Shown here one piece after another: positions 45,680-55,150 of a DNA stretch of 64,000 nt (its first letter is position 1; the number at the start of each line of letters is the position of its first letter). Location: the NCBI RefSeq assembly GCF_033880585.1, contig NZ_CP137624.1, positions 1,790,001 to 1,854,000 on the forward strand, written 5' to 3'. The notes beneath the pieces were generated by a model. That model did not search any database and was not told where the DNA came from. It worked only from the letters and a program-made list of their open reading frames with translations. Origin of the DNA: Lysinibacillus louembei. GTDB lineage: Bacteria; Bacillota; Bacilli; Bacillales_A; Planococcaceae. A program made the position numbers and the translations under genes.

Positions 45680-46585
45680 TTAAATATTTGCTAAATGTGA
45701 TATGTACCATGTAGGTACGGGATTATTCATATGATCAAACCACGACAGCACATTTTTTGCTTGGTTTTTCATGGTTATTACTTCCTTTTCACCAAATGGA
45801 ATCGCCCAGTAGATAGAGGAAAGCATATTGCTTGAAATATAAAATGCTAGCAGTTTGAAAAATTCAATCGGTGGTTTGCCATCAAAGTAGCCATTGAGCT
45901 GACCTGTCGCAAAATGAGGACTAGCTTCCGCACTCCACACAATGCGATTAAATTCCTCCCATGGATCACCAAAATCATAGCGATTGAAATCGATGATTGA
46001 TAAAGTGTTATGAGGCGAAATTATCATATTCCCAACATGATAATCTCCATGATGAAGACACTGGGGTCTGTCAGATAGCAAGTAGCGATTATTTTCGATA
46101 TAATGCATGATTTGTTCATCACCATCTAATTTAATAGGGCACGCCTTATATTTTTCAATTTTATAATTTGTTTTGCGATTGAAGCGGATTTCCCAATCTT
46201 CTTGATTTAGCGGGGCAGAAATGGAATGAATAAGCTTGAGCATCTGTCCAGAGCTTACACCAAGCTCGTACTGCTCGATTTCGGTTAACTGTGACAAAAC
46301 ATCTCCAGCATCCTGTCCCTCACACCAAGTAAAAAGTGAATAAACACTTTCACCATTATGACAAATGCCAAAATCAAGTGGCTGTGACATTGTGACACCT
46401 AATGCTGCAACTTGTTTCATTATCTCAAATTCAGCTTTTTTCTTGTCGTATTCGGAAATACTCGCAATACGCAGCAATCTTTTTTCATTTTCAGTTGTTT
46501 CAATATAATATTTTTGGTCAGTTGACCAGCCTTTGTTGATGAGCTCAATTTTTTTGAATGTGTTGTAGTCTTTGATGGATTGCAT
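45680..46585 (-). CDS. Aminoglycoside phosphotransferase (APH)-family kinase
   Basis: A 301-aa protein kinase-like enzyme. The catalytic loop is HHGDYHVGN (about residues 178-186) and the metal-binding Asp lies in IIDFNRYDFGDP. The N-terminal lobe contains GWSTDQKYYIE. The APH family includes antibiotic kinases and many metabolic kinases; nothing here favours drug resistance. It is monocistronic. Confidence 0.85.
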   Translation of the reverse strand: MQSIKDYNTFKKIELINKGWSTDQKYYIETTENEKRLLRIASISEYDKKKAEFEIMKQVAALGVTMSQPLDFGICHNGESVYSLFTWCEGQDAGDVLSQLTEIEQYELGVSSGQMLKLIHSISAPLNQEDWEIRFNRKTNYKIEKYKACPIKLDGDEQIMHYIENNRYLLSDRPQCLHHGDYHVGNMIISPHNTLSIIDFNRYDFGDPWEEFNRIVWSAEASPHFATGQLNGYFDGKPPIEFFKLLAFYISSNMLSSIYWAIPFGEKEVITMKNQAKNVLSWFDHMNNPVPTWYISHLANI

Positions 46586-46743
46586 GTGACACCTGCTCTT
46601 TCATAGAGGTTATTTTGATAAGAAGAATATTTTATGGTGAAATGTAGAGATTTTGTCAGTAAATCAATTTTACTCGTTGCTTAATTTTTGTCAAATAAGC
46701 AAATGTTATTAACAGCAGTATAGTACGTAGTCACATATGAAAA

Positions 46744-46787
46744 AACAGCCATCTATTCTGGAATATTTCAAAATAGGTCGCTGTTTG
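46744..46787 (-). terminator. Hairpin downstream of the 46832/47077 genes
   Basis: AAACAGCCATCTATT pairs with AATAGGTCGCTGTTT (three mismatches) with a T run on the minus strand. It would end the transcript of the two minus-strand genes upstream. Bases 46586-46743 hold nothing else I recognise. Confidence 0.55.
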
Positions 46788-46831
46788 TTGTACTTGCTAG
46801 TTAAGCTGCGTTTATTTTATATTAGATTTAT

Positions 46832-47056
46832 TTAAATCTGTAATGCATTTTTGAGGTATAATTTTAAGGCTCCTATTTGCCCTTCTGTAACATTTATGAT
46901 AAAAGTGGCAATTATACTAAGATGCTGCTTTGGAGAAAATTCTCCTGTGTCTACTTCTTTTTTAGTTATGTTAAAATTTTGTACGATGAATAGAAACAAA
47001 AAGATGCAATCTGTAATAACAGAATGCACCTTTTCATATTCTATAGGGTTTAGCAT
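46832..47056 (-). CDS. Possible small protein, unknown
   Basis: A 74-codon frame 20 bases after the 47077 gene on the same strand. Codon use is like its neighbours, and the translation is plausible (amphipathic, ending KLYLKNALQI), but I see no good ribosome site. It may be a real gene, or the tail of a lost one. A frame on the opposite strand (46851-47090) overlaps it and looks less like protein. Confidence 0.4.
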   Translation of the reverse strand: MLNPIEYEKVHSVITDCIFLFLFIVQNFNITKKEVDTGEFSPKQHLSIIATFIINVTEGQIGALKLYLKNALQI

Positions 47057-47076
47057 TATGTTAGCAATAAAGCCCT

Positions 47077-47919
47077 TTACAAACGATTAAGTATTGGCAG
47101 CTCTTCTTTTGAAATCTGATTCATTTTACAAAAATGTTGAAGAAACTGTTGTGCTAGCTCTTGTTCCTTTGGATCACTTTTTAATGAAACGATTTCAAAT
47201 AAAATTTGAGCCATCCATAAATTATCAAAATAACGGTATTTGCCTGTGTTCCATGACATTTTTTTTGGAGACTTTTCAGCTACATAATATCCCCATGAGA
47301 GCAACTGGTCAGATTCTTGTTCTGTCAGTTGGAGTCTGTATTTTGAATGCGCTGGAACAGTGCCATCTTCACAAAGCTTACCAAAGAAATCTTCTTTTAC
47401 CATATAGACACCTAAAATACGTCTATCTTTTTCGGGCATTTTGGCATCTAGCGCTGTTAGCAAAACAGCACTATTTTGATGTAAACGGCTTGGCTTGTTT
47501 GGTTTCCCTTTATTGTTTCCACTTTTAATGACACCGGAAAAAACTTTCCACTCTAAAAAGGCGTTGTGCTGCTCTTCAGTGTCGCACCAAAAAACCATTT
47601 GTGATTCCAAATGAAGCTTATGGGATTTCATGAGCTTTTCATGTTCTAAGCGAAGCTCTTGATTTTTTCGTTGTAATTTGAGTTCTTCTTCTTTTTTCCA
47701 CTCATCCTCCCTTTGTTTCATTTCTCTCGTTTCTATAATTTTATGGAGTAAATTAGCATCAGCTTGATCATGTAACTTTAAATGCTTGTCAAATGCATCT
47801 GGGAAAATAAATTTTTTATTTTCTGATGCGAAATGTATTTCAACGCTTGAATCATTGTGTTTAATGACACTCCCAGTGCCAAAAAGTTTGTGTGTAACTT
47901 TCTTATTAATTAGATTCAT
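47077..47919 (-). CDS. Uncharacterised protein with an SH3-like N-terminus and coiled coil
   Basis: A 280-aa protein. Residues 1-50 (KKVTHKLFGTGSVIKH) resemble the small SH3/Tudor-like barrels at the ends of UvrD-type helicases and similar proteins. Residues about 60-100 form a very charged coiled coil. The remainder is a globular domain with GKYRYFDNLWMAQILFEIV that I cannot assign. No enzyme motif is seen. It is probably transcribed with the 46832 frame. Confidence 0.75.
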   Translation of the reverse strand: MNLINKKVTHKLFGTGSVIKHNDSSVEIHFASENKKFIFPDAFDKHLKLHDQADANLLHKIIETREMKQREDEWKKEEELKLQRKNQELRLEHEKLMKSHKLHLESQMVFWCDTEEQHNAFLEWKVFSGVIKSGNNKGKPNKPSRLHQNSAVLLTALDAKMPEKDRRILGVYMVKEDFFGKLCEDGTVPAHSKYRLQLTEQESDQLLSWGYYVAEKSPKKMSWNTGKYRYFDNLWMAQILFEIVSLKSDPKEQELAQQFLQHFCKMNQISKEELPILNRL

Positions 47920-48113
47920 TATTCTAGCCCTCCTTGTGTATTTGAGTTCTTCCTTTCGTTCAAAAAGATATTAAAAAAACGTATTCAAATTCTATCTGTA
48001 AAAAGGGTCAGCAGAATTCAAATACGTTTCAAAAAATCATTCTAAAACTATTATAACATTTATTAATGGATTTACAAATTTATTATTGACAAAATATTTG
48101 AAGGAGAGGTAAA

Positions 48114-48158
48114 ATGAAATTTTGTTCTTTGTATAGTGTTGGGTTAGCTATGAAGTAA
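48114..48158 (+). other. 14-codon ORF behind a good ribosome site
   Basis: GAAGGAGAGG (48100-48109) precedes ATG at 48114; the frame codes for MKFCSLYSVGLAMK then stop. It may be a decayed gene start or a small peptide. The surrounding 47920-48360 stretch has no other gene; it also holds the inverted repeat and hairpin listed next. Confidence 0.3.
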
Positions 48159-48244
48159 GGGTTTAATATCAGCATTTTAAAAGCTTAATTAAATGAAAAA
48201 ATACATAATTTTCACATTCACTGAGTAGATGATTTGTAGAGAAG

Positions 48245-48394
48245 GAGGCTGGGACAAAAAGAAAAAATGTTAGACCGATTGTATTTTGGTCTAACATTTT
48301 TTTGATTTAGGAAGGAACGCTCTACTCATTGAAGCGAAAAAGTTAGTATCTGTTTTCGCTATTTTTCAAAATAATCGAGTTCTGTCCCAGCCTC
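48245..48394. repeat. Inverted-repeat-bounded element (GAGGCTGGGACA ends)
   Basis: GAGGCTGGGACA at 48245-48256 is repeated as its exact reverse complement at 48383-48394. The inside carries a terminator-like hairpin (48262-48276 with 48288-48302). The right arm lies inside the last codons of the RlmD-like gene. The 'AGGCTGGGACA' box is common in intergenic repeats of Firmicutes. Confidence 0.65.
48262..48302. terminator. Hairpin within the inverted-repeat element
   Basis: A 15-bp perfect stem AAAAAATGTTAGACC/GGTCTAACATTTTTT with an 11-base loop. T runs allow termination in both directions, including for the rRNA methylase gene. Confidence 0.8.
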
Positions 48395-49765
48395 TCTTTT
48401 TAAAATAAGCTGTACAACAACCTCCACATGCGCAGTCTGCGGAAACATATCAACAGGCTGCAAATACGCCACATCATAAATCTTTGATAACTGCTGTAAG
48501 TCCTTTGCCAATGTAGATGGATTACAAGATGTGTAGACAAGGCGCTTCGGCTTAATTTTTAAAACGGATTCGATAAATTTTCTGTCTAAGCCTGTGCGTG
48601 GTGGGTCTACTGTAATGACGTCAGGTATAAATTTTTCACGATGCCAGCGGGCAAGTAAGTCCTCAGCTTTACCTGTATAGTAGCGGGCATTTTGGAAGCC
48701 ATGATTGCGAGCATTGTTTTTTGCGTCCCCAACACTTTCAGGCACAACGTCCATCCCACGTACTTCCTTTGCATCACGCGCTAGCCATAAGCCGATTGTG
48801 CCAACACCACAGTAGGCATCAACAACGGCTTCCTTGCCTGTTAGTGCCGCCGCTTTTTTGATTTCATTATATAAATGCACCGTTTGCTCAGGATTGAGCT
48901 GGAAAAACGCACGTGAAGATAAATCGAAGGCAAGCTCACCAAGCTCTTCATGAATCGTTTCTTTGCCATCTAATACAATCGTTTCATCACCGAAAATAAG
49001 CGATGTTTTCTCACGATTAATATTTTGCGTAATCGACACGATGGCAGGGTCAATTTTTTTTATGCGCTCAATTAATTCTGCTTTATGCGGCAATTCCTTG
49101 CGTGTTGTTACTAAGCATATTTGTGTTTCACCTGTACGGATGCCTGTACGTACGACGATTGTACGCACTAAGCCATTTAATGTTTTACCATCGTAAATTG
49201 TAATGTTCAGCTTTTGTAAAATTTTACGTGTAGCAACTGTAATTTTTGATGTGATAGGGTGCTGTACTAAGCAATCGTTAATATTTAAAAGTCTGTTTGA
49301 GCCTTCTGCAAATAGTCCTGCATAGACGCGCTTGCCTTCCTTGCGTACTTGAAATTGGCTTTTGTTGCGGTAATGCCACGGGTTGTCCATACCGAGTGTT
49401 GGACGAACTTCAGCGTTTGCTGCGATTTCTGGCACATATTTTTCTAAGGCTTGGATAACGATATCGCGCTTATTTTTTAGCTGTGCCTCATATGTCATAT
49501 GTTGAAGCTGGCAGCCGCCGCATTCATCATAAACAGGGCATGGGGCTTCTTGTCGATCCGCACTTGCTTTACGGATAGCTAAAATTTCAGCCTCTGCGAA
49601 ATTGCGCTGTAGCTTTGTTATTTTTACGGTTACTTCTTCTCCAGGTAGAGCACCTTTTACGAAAACGACATTGCGCTTAAAAAAGCCCACACCTTCACCA
49701 TTAATGCCAAGTCGCTTAATTGTTAAAGGGAATTTTTGCCCAAGTGCCATTGTTGGTTGATTCAT
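48359..49765 (-). CDS. rlmD: 23S rRNA (uracil-5-)-methyltransferase RlmD/RlmCD type
   Basis: A 468-aa enzyme of the RumA/TrmA family. The N-terminal TRAM domain (about residues 8-65) is followed by the iron-sulphur cysteines in [11 protein letters not shown] (about 77-87), SAM motif [21 protein letters not shown] and the catalytic Cys in [12 protein letters not shown]. It makes 5-methyluridine in 23S rRNA; the B. subtilis relative modifies two sites. The last dozen residues ([11 protein letters not shown]) are encoded by the inverted-repeat arm and look like an acquired extension. Confidence 0.94.
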   Translation of the reverse strand: MNQPTMALGQKFPLTIKRLGINGEGVGFFKRNVVFVKGALPGEEVTVKITKLQRNFAEAEILAIRKASADRQEAPCPVYDECGGCQLQHMTYEAQLKNKRDIVIQALEKYVPEIAANAEVRPTLGMDNPWHYRNKSQFQVRKEGKRVYAGLFAEGSNRLLNINDCLVQHPITSKITVATRKILQKLNITIYDGKTLNGLVRTIVVRTGIRTGETQICLVTTRKELPHKAELIERIKKIDPAIVSITQNINREKTSLIFGDETIVLDGKETIHEELGELAFDLSSRAFFQLNPEQTVHLYNEIKKAAALTGKEAVVDAYCGVGTIGLWLARDAKEVRGMDVVPESVGDAKNNARNHGFQNARYYTGKAEDLLARWHREKFIPDVITVDPPRTGLDRKFIESVLKIKPKRLVYTSCNPSTLAKDLQQLSKIYDVAYLQPVDMFPQTAHVEVVVQLILKREAGTELDYFEK

Positions 49766-49828
49766 TTTTTCACGTCCTTATACAAGTTCATCCCACCATT
49801 ATAGCGTATGGTGGGATGAAAAAAAAGA

Positions 49829-50626
49829 TTAAGGTAGTGTGATACCTTCATATTCGAGAACGAGGTCATCTAATGATTTAAATGTATAGCCTTGTTTCTT
49901 CGCATCTTGAATAAATTTTGGCAGTGCCTCTGCATTATCCTGTGCAACCGTATGCATTAAAATAACTGCACCTGGGTGAAGCTGCTGCATCAAGGCATCG
50001 TAGGCATATTTGTAGCCGCGACGTTCATCTTTCAGCCAATCTTTAAAGGCAACAGACCAGAAAATATGGCGATAACCGTTATCATTTCCGACTTTTAACA
50101 GTCGTTCATTAAATACTCCCTCAGGTGGTCGAGCATAATAAGTACGTTCAATTCCTGTGAGCTCCTTCAGTTTGTTATCGAATCGTTGCCATTCATTTAC
50201 CATTTCACTGTCGGACAGTCGTGCCATATTTGGATGGTCGTAAGAGTGATTACCAATTGTATGACCATCTGCTACCATACGCTTTACTAAATCCGTTGCG
50301 CTTGTTAAGTAATGTCCTGTTAAAAAAAATGTTGCAGGGACATTTTCTGTCGCTAATGTGTCTAAAATACTTTCAGTGAAACCATTTTCGTAGCCGTTAT
50401 CGAAGCTTAAATAAGCAATTTTTTCATCAGGCTTTCCTTTATAAATGGCTCCATATTTGCTAAGCAGTGTATCAAGCTCAGCGCCAGCCTGTGCGGGCTC
50501 GTTGTTAGTGGAACGTTTAAAGCCCCAATGATACTCAGCAGCTTGGGCAGTTGAATGGGATGTGAGCATAAATGTACCAAGTACTGTACAAATCAATAGT
50601 ACGCCTAAAAAATGATGCTTCCACAT
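49829..50626 (-). CDS. pdaA: Peptidoglycan N-acetylmuramic acid deacetylase PdaA
   Basis: A 265-aa polysaccharide deacetylase with a signal peptide (LLICTVLGTFMLTSHSTAQA) and the NodB-type motifs LSFDNGYENG (motif 1), HSYDHPNM (motif 2 with the zinc His pair), ARPPEGVF (motif 3) and ILMHTV (motif 5). PdaA is needed for muramic-delta-lactam in the spore cortex and thus for germination. The start at 50626 follows GGAGG; an upstream in-frame ATG lacks a site. Its presence points to a spore former. Confidence 0.93.
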   Translation of the reverse strand: MWKHHFLGVLLICTVLGTFMLTSHSTAQAAEYHWGFKRSTNNEPAQAGAELDTLLSKYGAIYKGKPDEKIAYLSFDNGYENGFTESILDTLATENVPATFFLTGHYLTSATDLVKRMVADGHTIGNHSYDHPNMARLSDSEMVNEWQRFDNKLKELTGIERTYYARPPEGVFNERLLKVGNDNGYRHIFWSVAFKDWLKDERRGYKYAYDALMQQLHPGAVILMHTVAQDNAEALPKFIQDAKKQGYTFKSLDDLVLEYEGITLP

Positions 50627-50668
50627 AGTTGTGCAAATCCTCCTTTTTTGAGTAGGTTGCACAAAAAC

Positions 50669-51559
50669 TTAAGACTTATACAAATCACGTAATGCTTCTT
50701 CAAGTGTAGGGAATTGGAAAGTAAATCCTGCTGCAAGAAGCTTTTCTGGTACGACATGCTGACCTTCTAAAACGAGCACGCTTTTTTCACCAAGTGCTAG
50801 CTGAAGTGCAAAGTTTGGGACTGGGAGCCAATGTGGTCGGTTTAATATACGACTAACCGTTTTACCAAAGCTTTTCATACGTTCAGCATGCGGTGCAGCA
50901 AAATTAATTGCGCCTTCTAGTGAAGGTGTTTCAATGGCATATAAAATTGCACGTGCTACATCATGTATGTGAATCCAGGATAACCATTGCTTGCCAGAGC
51001 CAACCGTTCCGCCCACAAACATTTTGTAAGGTAGAGTGATAAGCGGTAGTGCACCAGCATCTGTGTCTAATATAACACCGAAGCGAGCTAAGCATGTACG
51101 AATGCCTAATTCTTTCGCACGTAATGCTTTTTGCTCCCAATCAGCTACCGTTTTTCCTAAAAAGTCATTTGCACGTTGTGTTGATGTTTCATTATATGTA
51201 GCGGTTGTAGAAATCGGATAAATGCCAACAGCACTCGCATTAACGATAACCTGTGGTGGAGTGCTAAGCTGTGTCACAATGCGCAGCATTTCCTCAGTAG
51301 CCGTCATGCGACTATTGTAAATTGCCTCTTTTTGCTCAGATGTCCAACGCCTATCATTTAATGAAACGCCAGCTAAATTAACGAATGCGTCAATACCATC
51401 AAGTTGTTCGAGTGGCAATGTGCCATGTAACCATTGTACATAACGTGCATTTTGTGGCTGTCCACGTGTTAAAATAATCGGTTCATGCCCTTGCTCTCGC
51501 AATAAATTTGTGAGTGCACGTCCAACTAAGCCTGTGCCACCTGCAATTGCAATTTTCAT
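50669..51559 (-). CDS. yfhF: TIGR01777-family NAD(P)-dependent epimerase (YfhF-like)
   Basis: A 296-aa extended short-chain dehydrogenase-type protein. The nucleotide motif GGTGLVG (about residues 7-13), FVNLAG, VNASAVGIY and the C-terminal DUF1731 part (PVPNFALQLALGE) identify the family. The start at 51559 follows GGAGG. It is divergent from recX, as yfhF is next to recX in B. subtilis. Substrate unknown. Confidence 0.92.
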   Translation of the reverse strand: MKIAIAGGTGLVGRALTNLLREQGHEPIILTRGQPQNARYVQWLHGTLPLEQLDGIDAFVNLAGVSLNDRRWTSEQKEAIYNSRMTATEEMLRIVTQLSTPPQVIVNASAVGIYPISTTATYNETSTQRANDFLGKTVADWEQKALRAKELGIRTCLARFGVILDTDAGALPLITLPYKMFVGGTVGSGKQWLSWIHIHDVARAILYAIETPSLEGAINFAAPHAERMKSFGKTVSRILNRPHWLPVPNFALQLALGEKSVLVLEGQHVVPEKLLAAGFTFQFPTLEEALRDLYKS

Positions 51560-51656
51560 TGTTATCGCCTCCTCTTCATCGTTAATATAGTATTCGTGAA
51601 AGCATGCCAAAAAACCTGTATACTAAAAGTAATTTGTATAAGAAAGGGAGGAAGGC

Positions 51657-52460
51657 ATGTTTGTTATTACGAAAATTGGGCGTCAAAAAAACAATCCAGA
51701 GCGTTATAATATTTATTTAAATGAAGAATATGCCTTTGCTGTAGACGAAGGAACGCTCATTCAATTTGGATTGACGAAAGGCAAAGCGCTTGAGCAATTT
51801 GATATAGATGAAATTACGTATGAGGATGAAATTGCCAAAGCATTTAACAAAGCATTGCATTTTTTAAGCTTCCAAATGCGCAGTGAATATGAGGTAAGAA
51901 AAAAGCTGTTGGATGCAGGGCATGGCGAGGCTGTCGTTTTAGAGGCAGTTCGTAAGCTAGAGCGCTTAGGCTTTTTAAATGATGCAACATATTCAAAGGC
52001 TTTACTTGAAACGAAAAAGAGGACAGCAAGCAAAGGGCCGCGTGCGATTAAGCAGGATTTAATGAAAAAGGGCATAGATAAAAATTTGCAGGAGCAAGTT
52101 TTGCAAACATTTACGCATGAGGAGCAGGTGCAAATTGCCTTGCAGCTAGCAGAAAAGGAAGTACGTGGCGGCAAAGGGCGAACACCCTCACAAATTAAAC
52201 AAAAAATTCAAGATGTACTTGTGCGCAAAGGATATTCGTTTACAATTGTACAAGAAGTGCTTGATCAAATGACAATTGAGCGACAAGATGATGAATGGCA
52301 AAATTTAATTGAAGTGCAAGGCGATAAAATTTGGCATAAATATGCGGCAAAGCATACTGGTCGCGAGCTACATATGAAAGTGAAGCAGGCACTTTATCAA
52401 AAGGGCTTTCCAGTTGAAGTCATTAATAGCTATATCAATCATAAGGAGTCTGAGGAATAA
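51657..52460 (+). CDS. recX: RecA regulatory protein RecX
   Basis: A 267-aa, basic, all-helical protein of the long Firmicute RecX form, with repeated three-helix units containing SEYEVRKKLL, ERLGFLNDATYSKAL and KGPRAIKQDLMKKGI. RecX modulates RecA filaments during recombination and repair. AGGGAGG precedes the ATG. Its stop overlaps the next start by one base (TAATG), and yfhH and yfhJ follow, as in B. subtilis. Confidence 0.95.
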   Translation: MFVITKIGRQKNNPERYNIYLNEEYAFAVDEGTLIQFGLTKGKALEQFDIDEITYEDEIAKAFNKALHFLSFQMRSEYEVRKKLLDAGHGEAVVLEAVRKLERLGFLNDATYSKALLETKKRTASKGPRAIKQDLMKKGIDKNLQEQVLQTFTHEEQVQIALQLAEKEVRGGKGRTPSQIKQKIQDVLVRKGYSFTIVQEVLDQMTIERQDDEWQNLIEVQGDKIWHKYAAKHTGRELHMKVKQALYQKGFPVEVINSYINHKESEE

Positions 52461-52786
52461 TGGAAAAAAACTATGCAGCAATGACAGAGCAGGAGCTGCG
52501 AACAGAAATTGCGACGCTAAGAGAAAAGGCTCGTAAGGCGGAGCAGCTCGGTATTATGAATGAGTTTGCAGTATATGATCGAAAAGCGATTATGGCTGCC
52601 TCTTATTTAGTTGATTTAGATAAAATTGTACTCGGTGAAATGTATCGCATTGATGGTGCACCAGGGGAGTTTTTTAAAGTAGATCGCTTGAAGGGACGCT
52701 TTGCCTGGGGGCATCGTTTAGGAAGCGAGCGTTATGAGGAAGCGATACCTGTCGCAATGTTATTACCAATGAAGGTGGGGAAATAA
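52460..52786 (+). CDS. yfhH: YfhH (DUF1811) protein
   Basis: A 108-aa protein with an N-terminal helical part (MTEQELRTEIATLREKARKA) and a small beta-barrel-like C-terminus (GEMYRIDGAPGEFFKVDRLK), matching YfhH of known fold and unknown function. Its start overlaps the recX stop and yfhJ starts 1 base after its end, so all three are one operon. Confidence 0.92.
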   Translation: MEKNYAAMTEQELRTEIATLREKARKAEQLGIMNEFAVYDRKAIMAASYLVDLDKIVLGEMYRIDGAPGEFFKVDRLKGRFAWGHRLGSERYEEAIPVAMLLPMKVGK

Positions 52787-52787
52787 T

Positions 52788-53057
52788 ATGGAGCAGCATA
52801 TCGAAAAATTAACGGAGCAATTGCTAGAAAAAAATCCAGCTTTGTCAAAGGGACGTGCACGTACTTGGGTTGAATTGCTATGGAGTGATTTTGAAGCAAC
52901 TTCTGCCAAAGCTGGCTATGCGTTTCGTGGAGCGGATTATACAGCAAACCTTGTGAAGCAATTAATTGATAGCTACGGTGATAAGCTACATGAGTTTGCA
53001 GCTAAAAATCCAAAGTACGCACATTTATTAAATAATAGTGACGATATCGTACAATAA
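52788..53057 (+). CDS. yfhJ: YfhJ (WVELL) family protein
   Basis: An 89-aa helical protein carrying the eponymous WVELLW motif (about residues 27-32). Function unknown. AAGGTGGGG precedes the ATG. Last gene of recX-yfhH-yfhJ, followed by a strong terminator. Confidence 0.92.
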   Translation: MEQHIEKLTEQLLEKNPALSKGRARTWVELLWSDFEATSAKAGYAFRGADYTANLVKQLIDSYGDKLHEFAAKNPKYAHLLNNSDDIVQ

Positions 53058-53063
53058 AGAGAT

Positions 53064-53107
53064 AAATAACCAGTTGAGAATAAACATAGCTTCTCAACTG
53101 GTTATTT
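53064..53107 (+). terminator. Terminator of the recX operon
   Basis: AAATAACCAGTTGAGAA pairs perfectly (17 bp) with TTCTCAACTGGTTATTT over a 10-base loop, followed by T. Confidence 0.92.
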
Positions 53108-53210
53108 TTTAGCAATTGAGGTAAATGCTCTTTTTGATTGTGCTACCGCCTTTTCGCGGGCATTTTTGGAATAGTGGTATAAGCGTAGAATTTAAAGTAT
53201 TGAGAAATTG

Positions 53211-53468
53211 TTAGAGCGTTGTTCGTTTAATTGTATGACCATCAAACTCTTCTTCTAATTGCTGAACGAACTCTGAGGGCTTCATATTTAATGCACTTGC
53301 CAATAAAAAGATGGTAGTAATCGTTGGTTGCTTTATATTTCTTTCTAGCATGCTAATATATGTTCGGTCAAGGCTGCTTCTTGCGGCTAATTCCTCCTGT
53401 GAGAGCTTCATAGCTAGACGTAACCTCTTTAAGACGGTACCAATTGTAATATTATCAATTTTAATCAA
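53211..53468 (-). CDS. XRE-family transcriptional regulator
   Basis: An 85-aa protein made of one helix-turn-helix domain (LSQEELAARSSLDRTYISML, about residues 23-42). The TTG at 53468 is preceded by AAGGGG. Such single-domain regulators often control a neighbouring gene and themselves. A palindromic motif is repeated upstream at 53524 and 53600, between this gene and the divergent diguanylate cyclase. Confidence 0.88.
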   Translation of the reverse strand: MIKIDNITIGTVLKRLRLAMKLSQEELAARSSLDRTYISMLERNIKQPTITTIFLLASALNMKPSEFVQQLEEEFDGHTIKRTTL

Positions 53469-53523
53469 GAGAAAAAATCCCCTTTTTTAAGTTAATTACA
53501 ATAGTATGGAACAGTGTAGTCTA

Positions 53524-53539
53524 CATACTATAGTCTACA
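53524..53539. promoter_or_regulatory. Candidate XRE operator, copy 1
   Basis: CATACTATAGTCTACA shares ACTATAGTCTACA (reverse complement TGTAGACTATAGT) with copy 2. A further short palindrome TGTAGTCTACA at 53515-53525 abuts it. It lies 56 bases before the XRE start. Confidence 0.55.
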
Positions 53540-53599
53540 AAGAAGATGCGAATGGAAATTTAAATACCTATCGTTGCAAAAATATAGTAGAATTTATTT

Positions 53600-53615
53600 T
53601 GTAGACTATAGTCTA
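53600..53615. promoter_or_regulatory. Candidate XRE operator, copy 2
   Basis: TGTAGACTATAGTCTA is close to a perfect palindrome centred on ACTATAGT. It lies in the 293-bp divergent region between the XRE gene and the first diguanylate cyclase. Confidence 0.6.
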
Positions 53616-53761
53616 AATATGATACATGAAATGAATAATTTGGATATATTACTGAATGGATTACCTAAAAAAATGGTGAAATTAACCTAAAATATATCGA
53701 GGTATTGAGCTGTGCTGAGTGAGCTATATATATTTATTCATTTTAAGCAAATGGGGGAGCA

Positions 53762-55150
53762 TTGTTGGTATATAAAGCAATAATACAAAAACAGTTGTTT
53801 TATTTTTTTATATTATTCATATTTGTGCTACTACCTGTACCATCTACCTATGCAGAGGAGCAGCCAAATCAGGCAGTACATATTATTGAGACAACTGTAA
53901 TAGAGCATACATATAATAGCTTACTGAAAAAAGATAGTTGGCTGTCTTTTTCTTCACAAATGGCAGCGTCACCTATTAAAGAAAGATCTTACACAGCAAC
54001 ATATTTGAATTATGCAGCAGGCATTTTTTATGGTTTTTTGCTTGCTATAGCTATTTATCATTTATTGCTGTATTTTTCACTGAAGGAAAAAGTGTATTTA
54101 TATTATGTGTTATTTATAGCATGCTTTATGCTTTATCAAGCAAGACAGTTAGAAATATTTATCTACCTTTTCTTTATATTTCAAGTGCTATTTGCTATTC
54201 AGCTTCTTGCATTACAAAAGCATGCAGCGCATTTCTATCGCTTAGCTAAAGGGCTAATAGTCGTTATAGTATTGACATTTTTATTGTCAAATATGATAAG
54301 AATACATGATGCTATAGCTATTGTACCCATTCTGTTTTTATTGTTAAGCGGTGTAGTTATTTTGCTAAAAAATCAGCTAGTAGCTCGTTTTTATGTAGCA
54401 GGGTATAGCGTTGTAGTTATTATTCAGCTATTTTGGGGATATGAGGCATTCATGATAGGTTTTCCTTTGCTTGCATTATTTTTGGCTTTCGCTTTAGGGG
54501 AAAGGATAAATTTCAGAAAAAGAGATTATCAAAAAATACAATATATGTTGAGTGAAGAGATAGAAGGGATTGTTCAACAGCGAACTGAGCAATTAGAAAA
54601 AAAGAAGCGGGAACTAGAAAAGCTAGCGAATACAGACCGTTTGACACAAATATCAAATCGCGTACAAATAGAGAAATTATTGGAGGGGAATTTTCAGCTT
54701 GCACAGCAACAACATATTCCGTTTTCGATTATTTTGCTAGATATTGATGATTTCAAGGCTGTCAATGATGAATTTGGTCATCAGGTTGGCGATATAACGC
54801 TTAAGGAAGTAGCAAAAATTTTGAGAAATGCGATGACAGGGCAAAATACAGTTGGCAGATGGGGTGGAGAGGAATTTTTAATATTATGTCCTCAAACAAC
54901 ATTGAGTGAAGCCGTTATCATAGCTGAGAGGTTGAGGGAGCAATTGGCTAGCTATTCATTTCCTGTTGTTAAACAAAAGACAGGGAGCTTTGGGGTAGCA
55001 AGCTATATGGAGAACGATAGTCTCGATTCATTATTATTAAGGTCTGATAAAGCATTATACCAAGCTAAAAAATGTGGGCGAAACTGTGTAGAATTTATCA
55101 TGGTTCAAAGGGAGCCTGCCACCTCCACAGGTAGTGGGAGAAATGTTTAA
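53762..55150 (+). CDS. Diguanylate cyclase, 7TMR-DISM type, shortened
   Basis: A 462-aa membrane protein: signal-like segment, helices of a 7TMR block (GIFYGFLLAIAIYHLLLYFS onward, about 85-255), a coiled linker and a GGDEF domain with active motif RWGGEEF (about residue 368). GGDEF enzymes make cyclic di-GMP from two GTP. Compared with the next gene it lacks about 100 residues of the extracellular DISM domain, and the I-site RxxD is replaced by TGQN. A TTG start (53762 or 53765) follows GGGGGAG. Confidence 0.9.
   Translation: MLVYKAIIQKQLFYFFILFIFVLLPVPSTYAEEQPNQAVHIIETTVIEHTYNSLLKKDSWLSFSSQMAASPIKERSYTATYLNYAAGIFYGFLLAIAIYHLLLYFSLKEKVYLYYVLFIACFMLYQARQLEIFIYLFFIFQVLFAIQLLALQKHAAHFYRLAKGLIVVIVLTFLLSNMIRIHDAIAIVPILFLLLSGVVILLKNQLVARFYVAGYSVVVIIQLFWGYEAFMIGFPLLALFLAFALGERINFRKRDYQKIQYMLSEEIEGIVQQRTEQLEKKKRELEKLANTDRLTQISNRVQIEKLLEGNFQLAQQQHIPFSIILLDIDDFKAVNDEFGHQVGDITLKEVAKILRNAMTGQNTVGRWGGEEFLILCPQTTLSEAVIIAERLREQLASYSFPVVKQKTGSFGVASYMENDSLDSLLLRSDKALYQAKKCGRNCVEFIMVQREPATSTGSGRNV

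Noticed and set aside
46851-47090. 79-codon plus-strand frame
   Set aside because: Overlaps a more protein-like minus-strand frame, has no ribosome site and a Cys/Met-rich translation.
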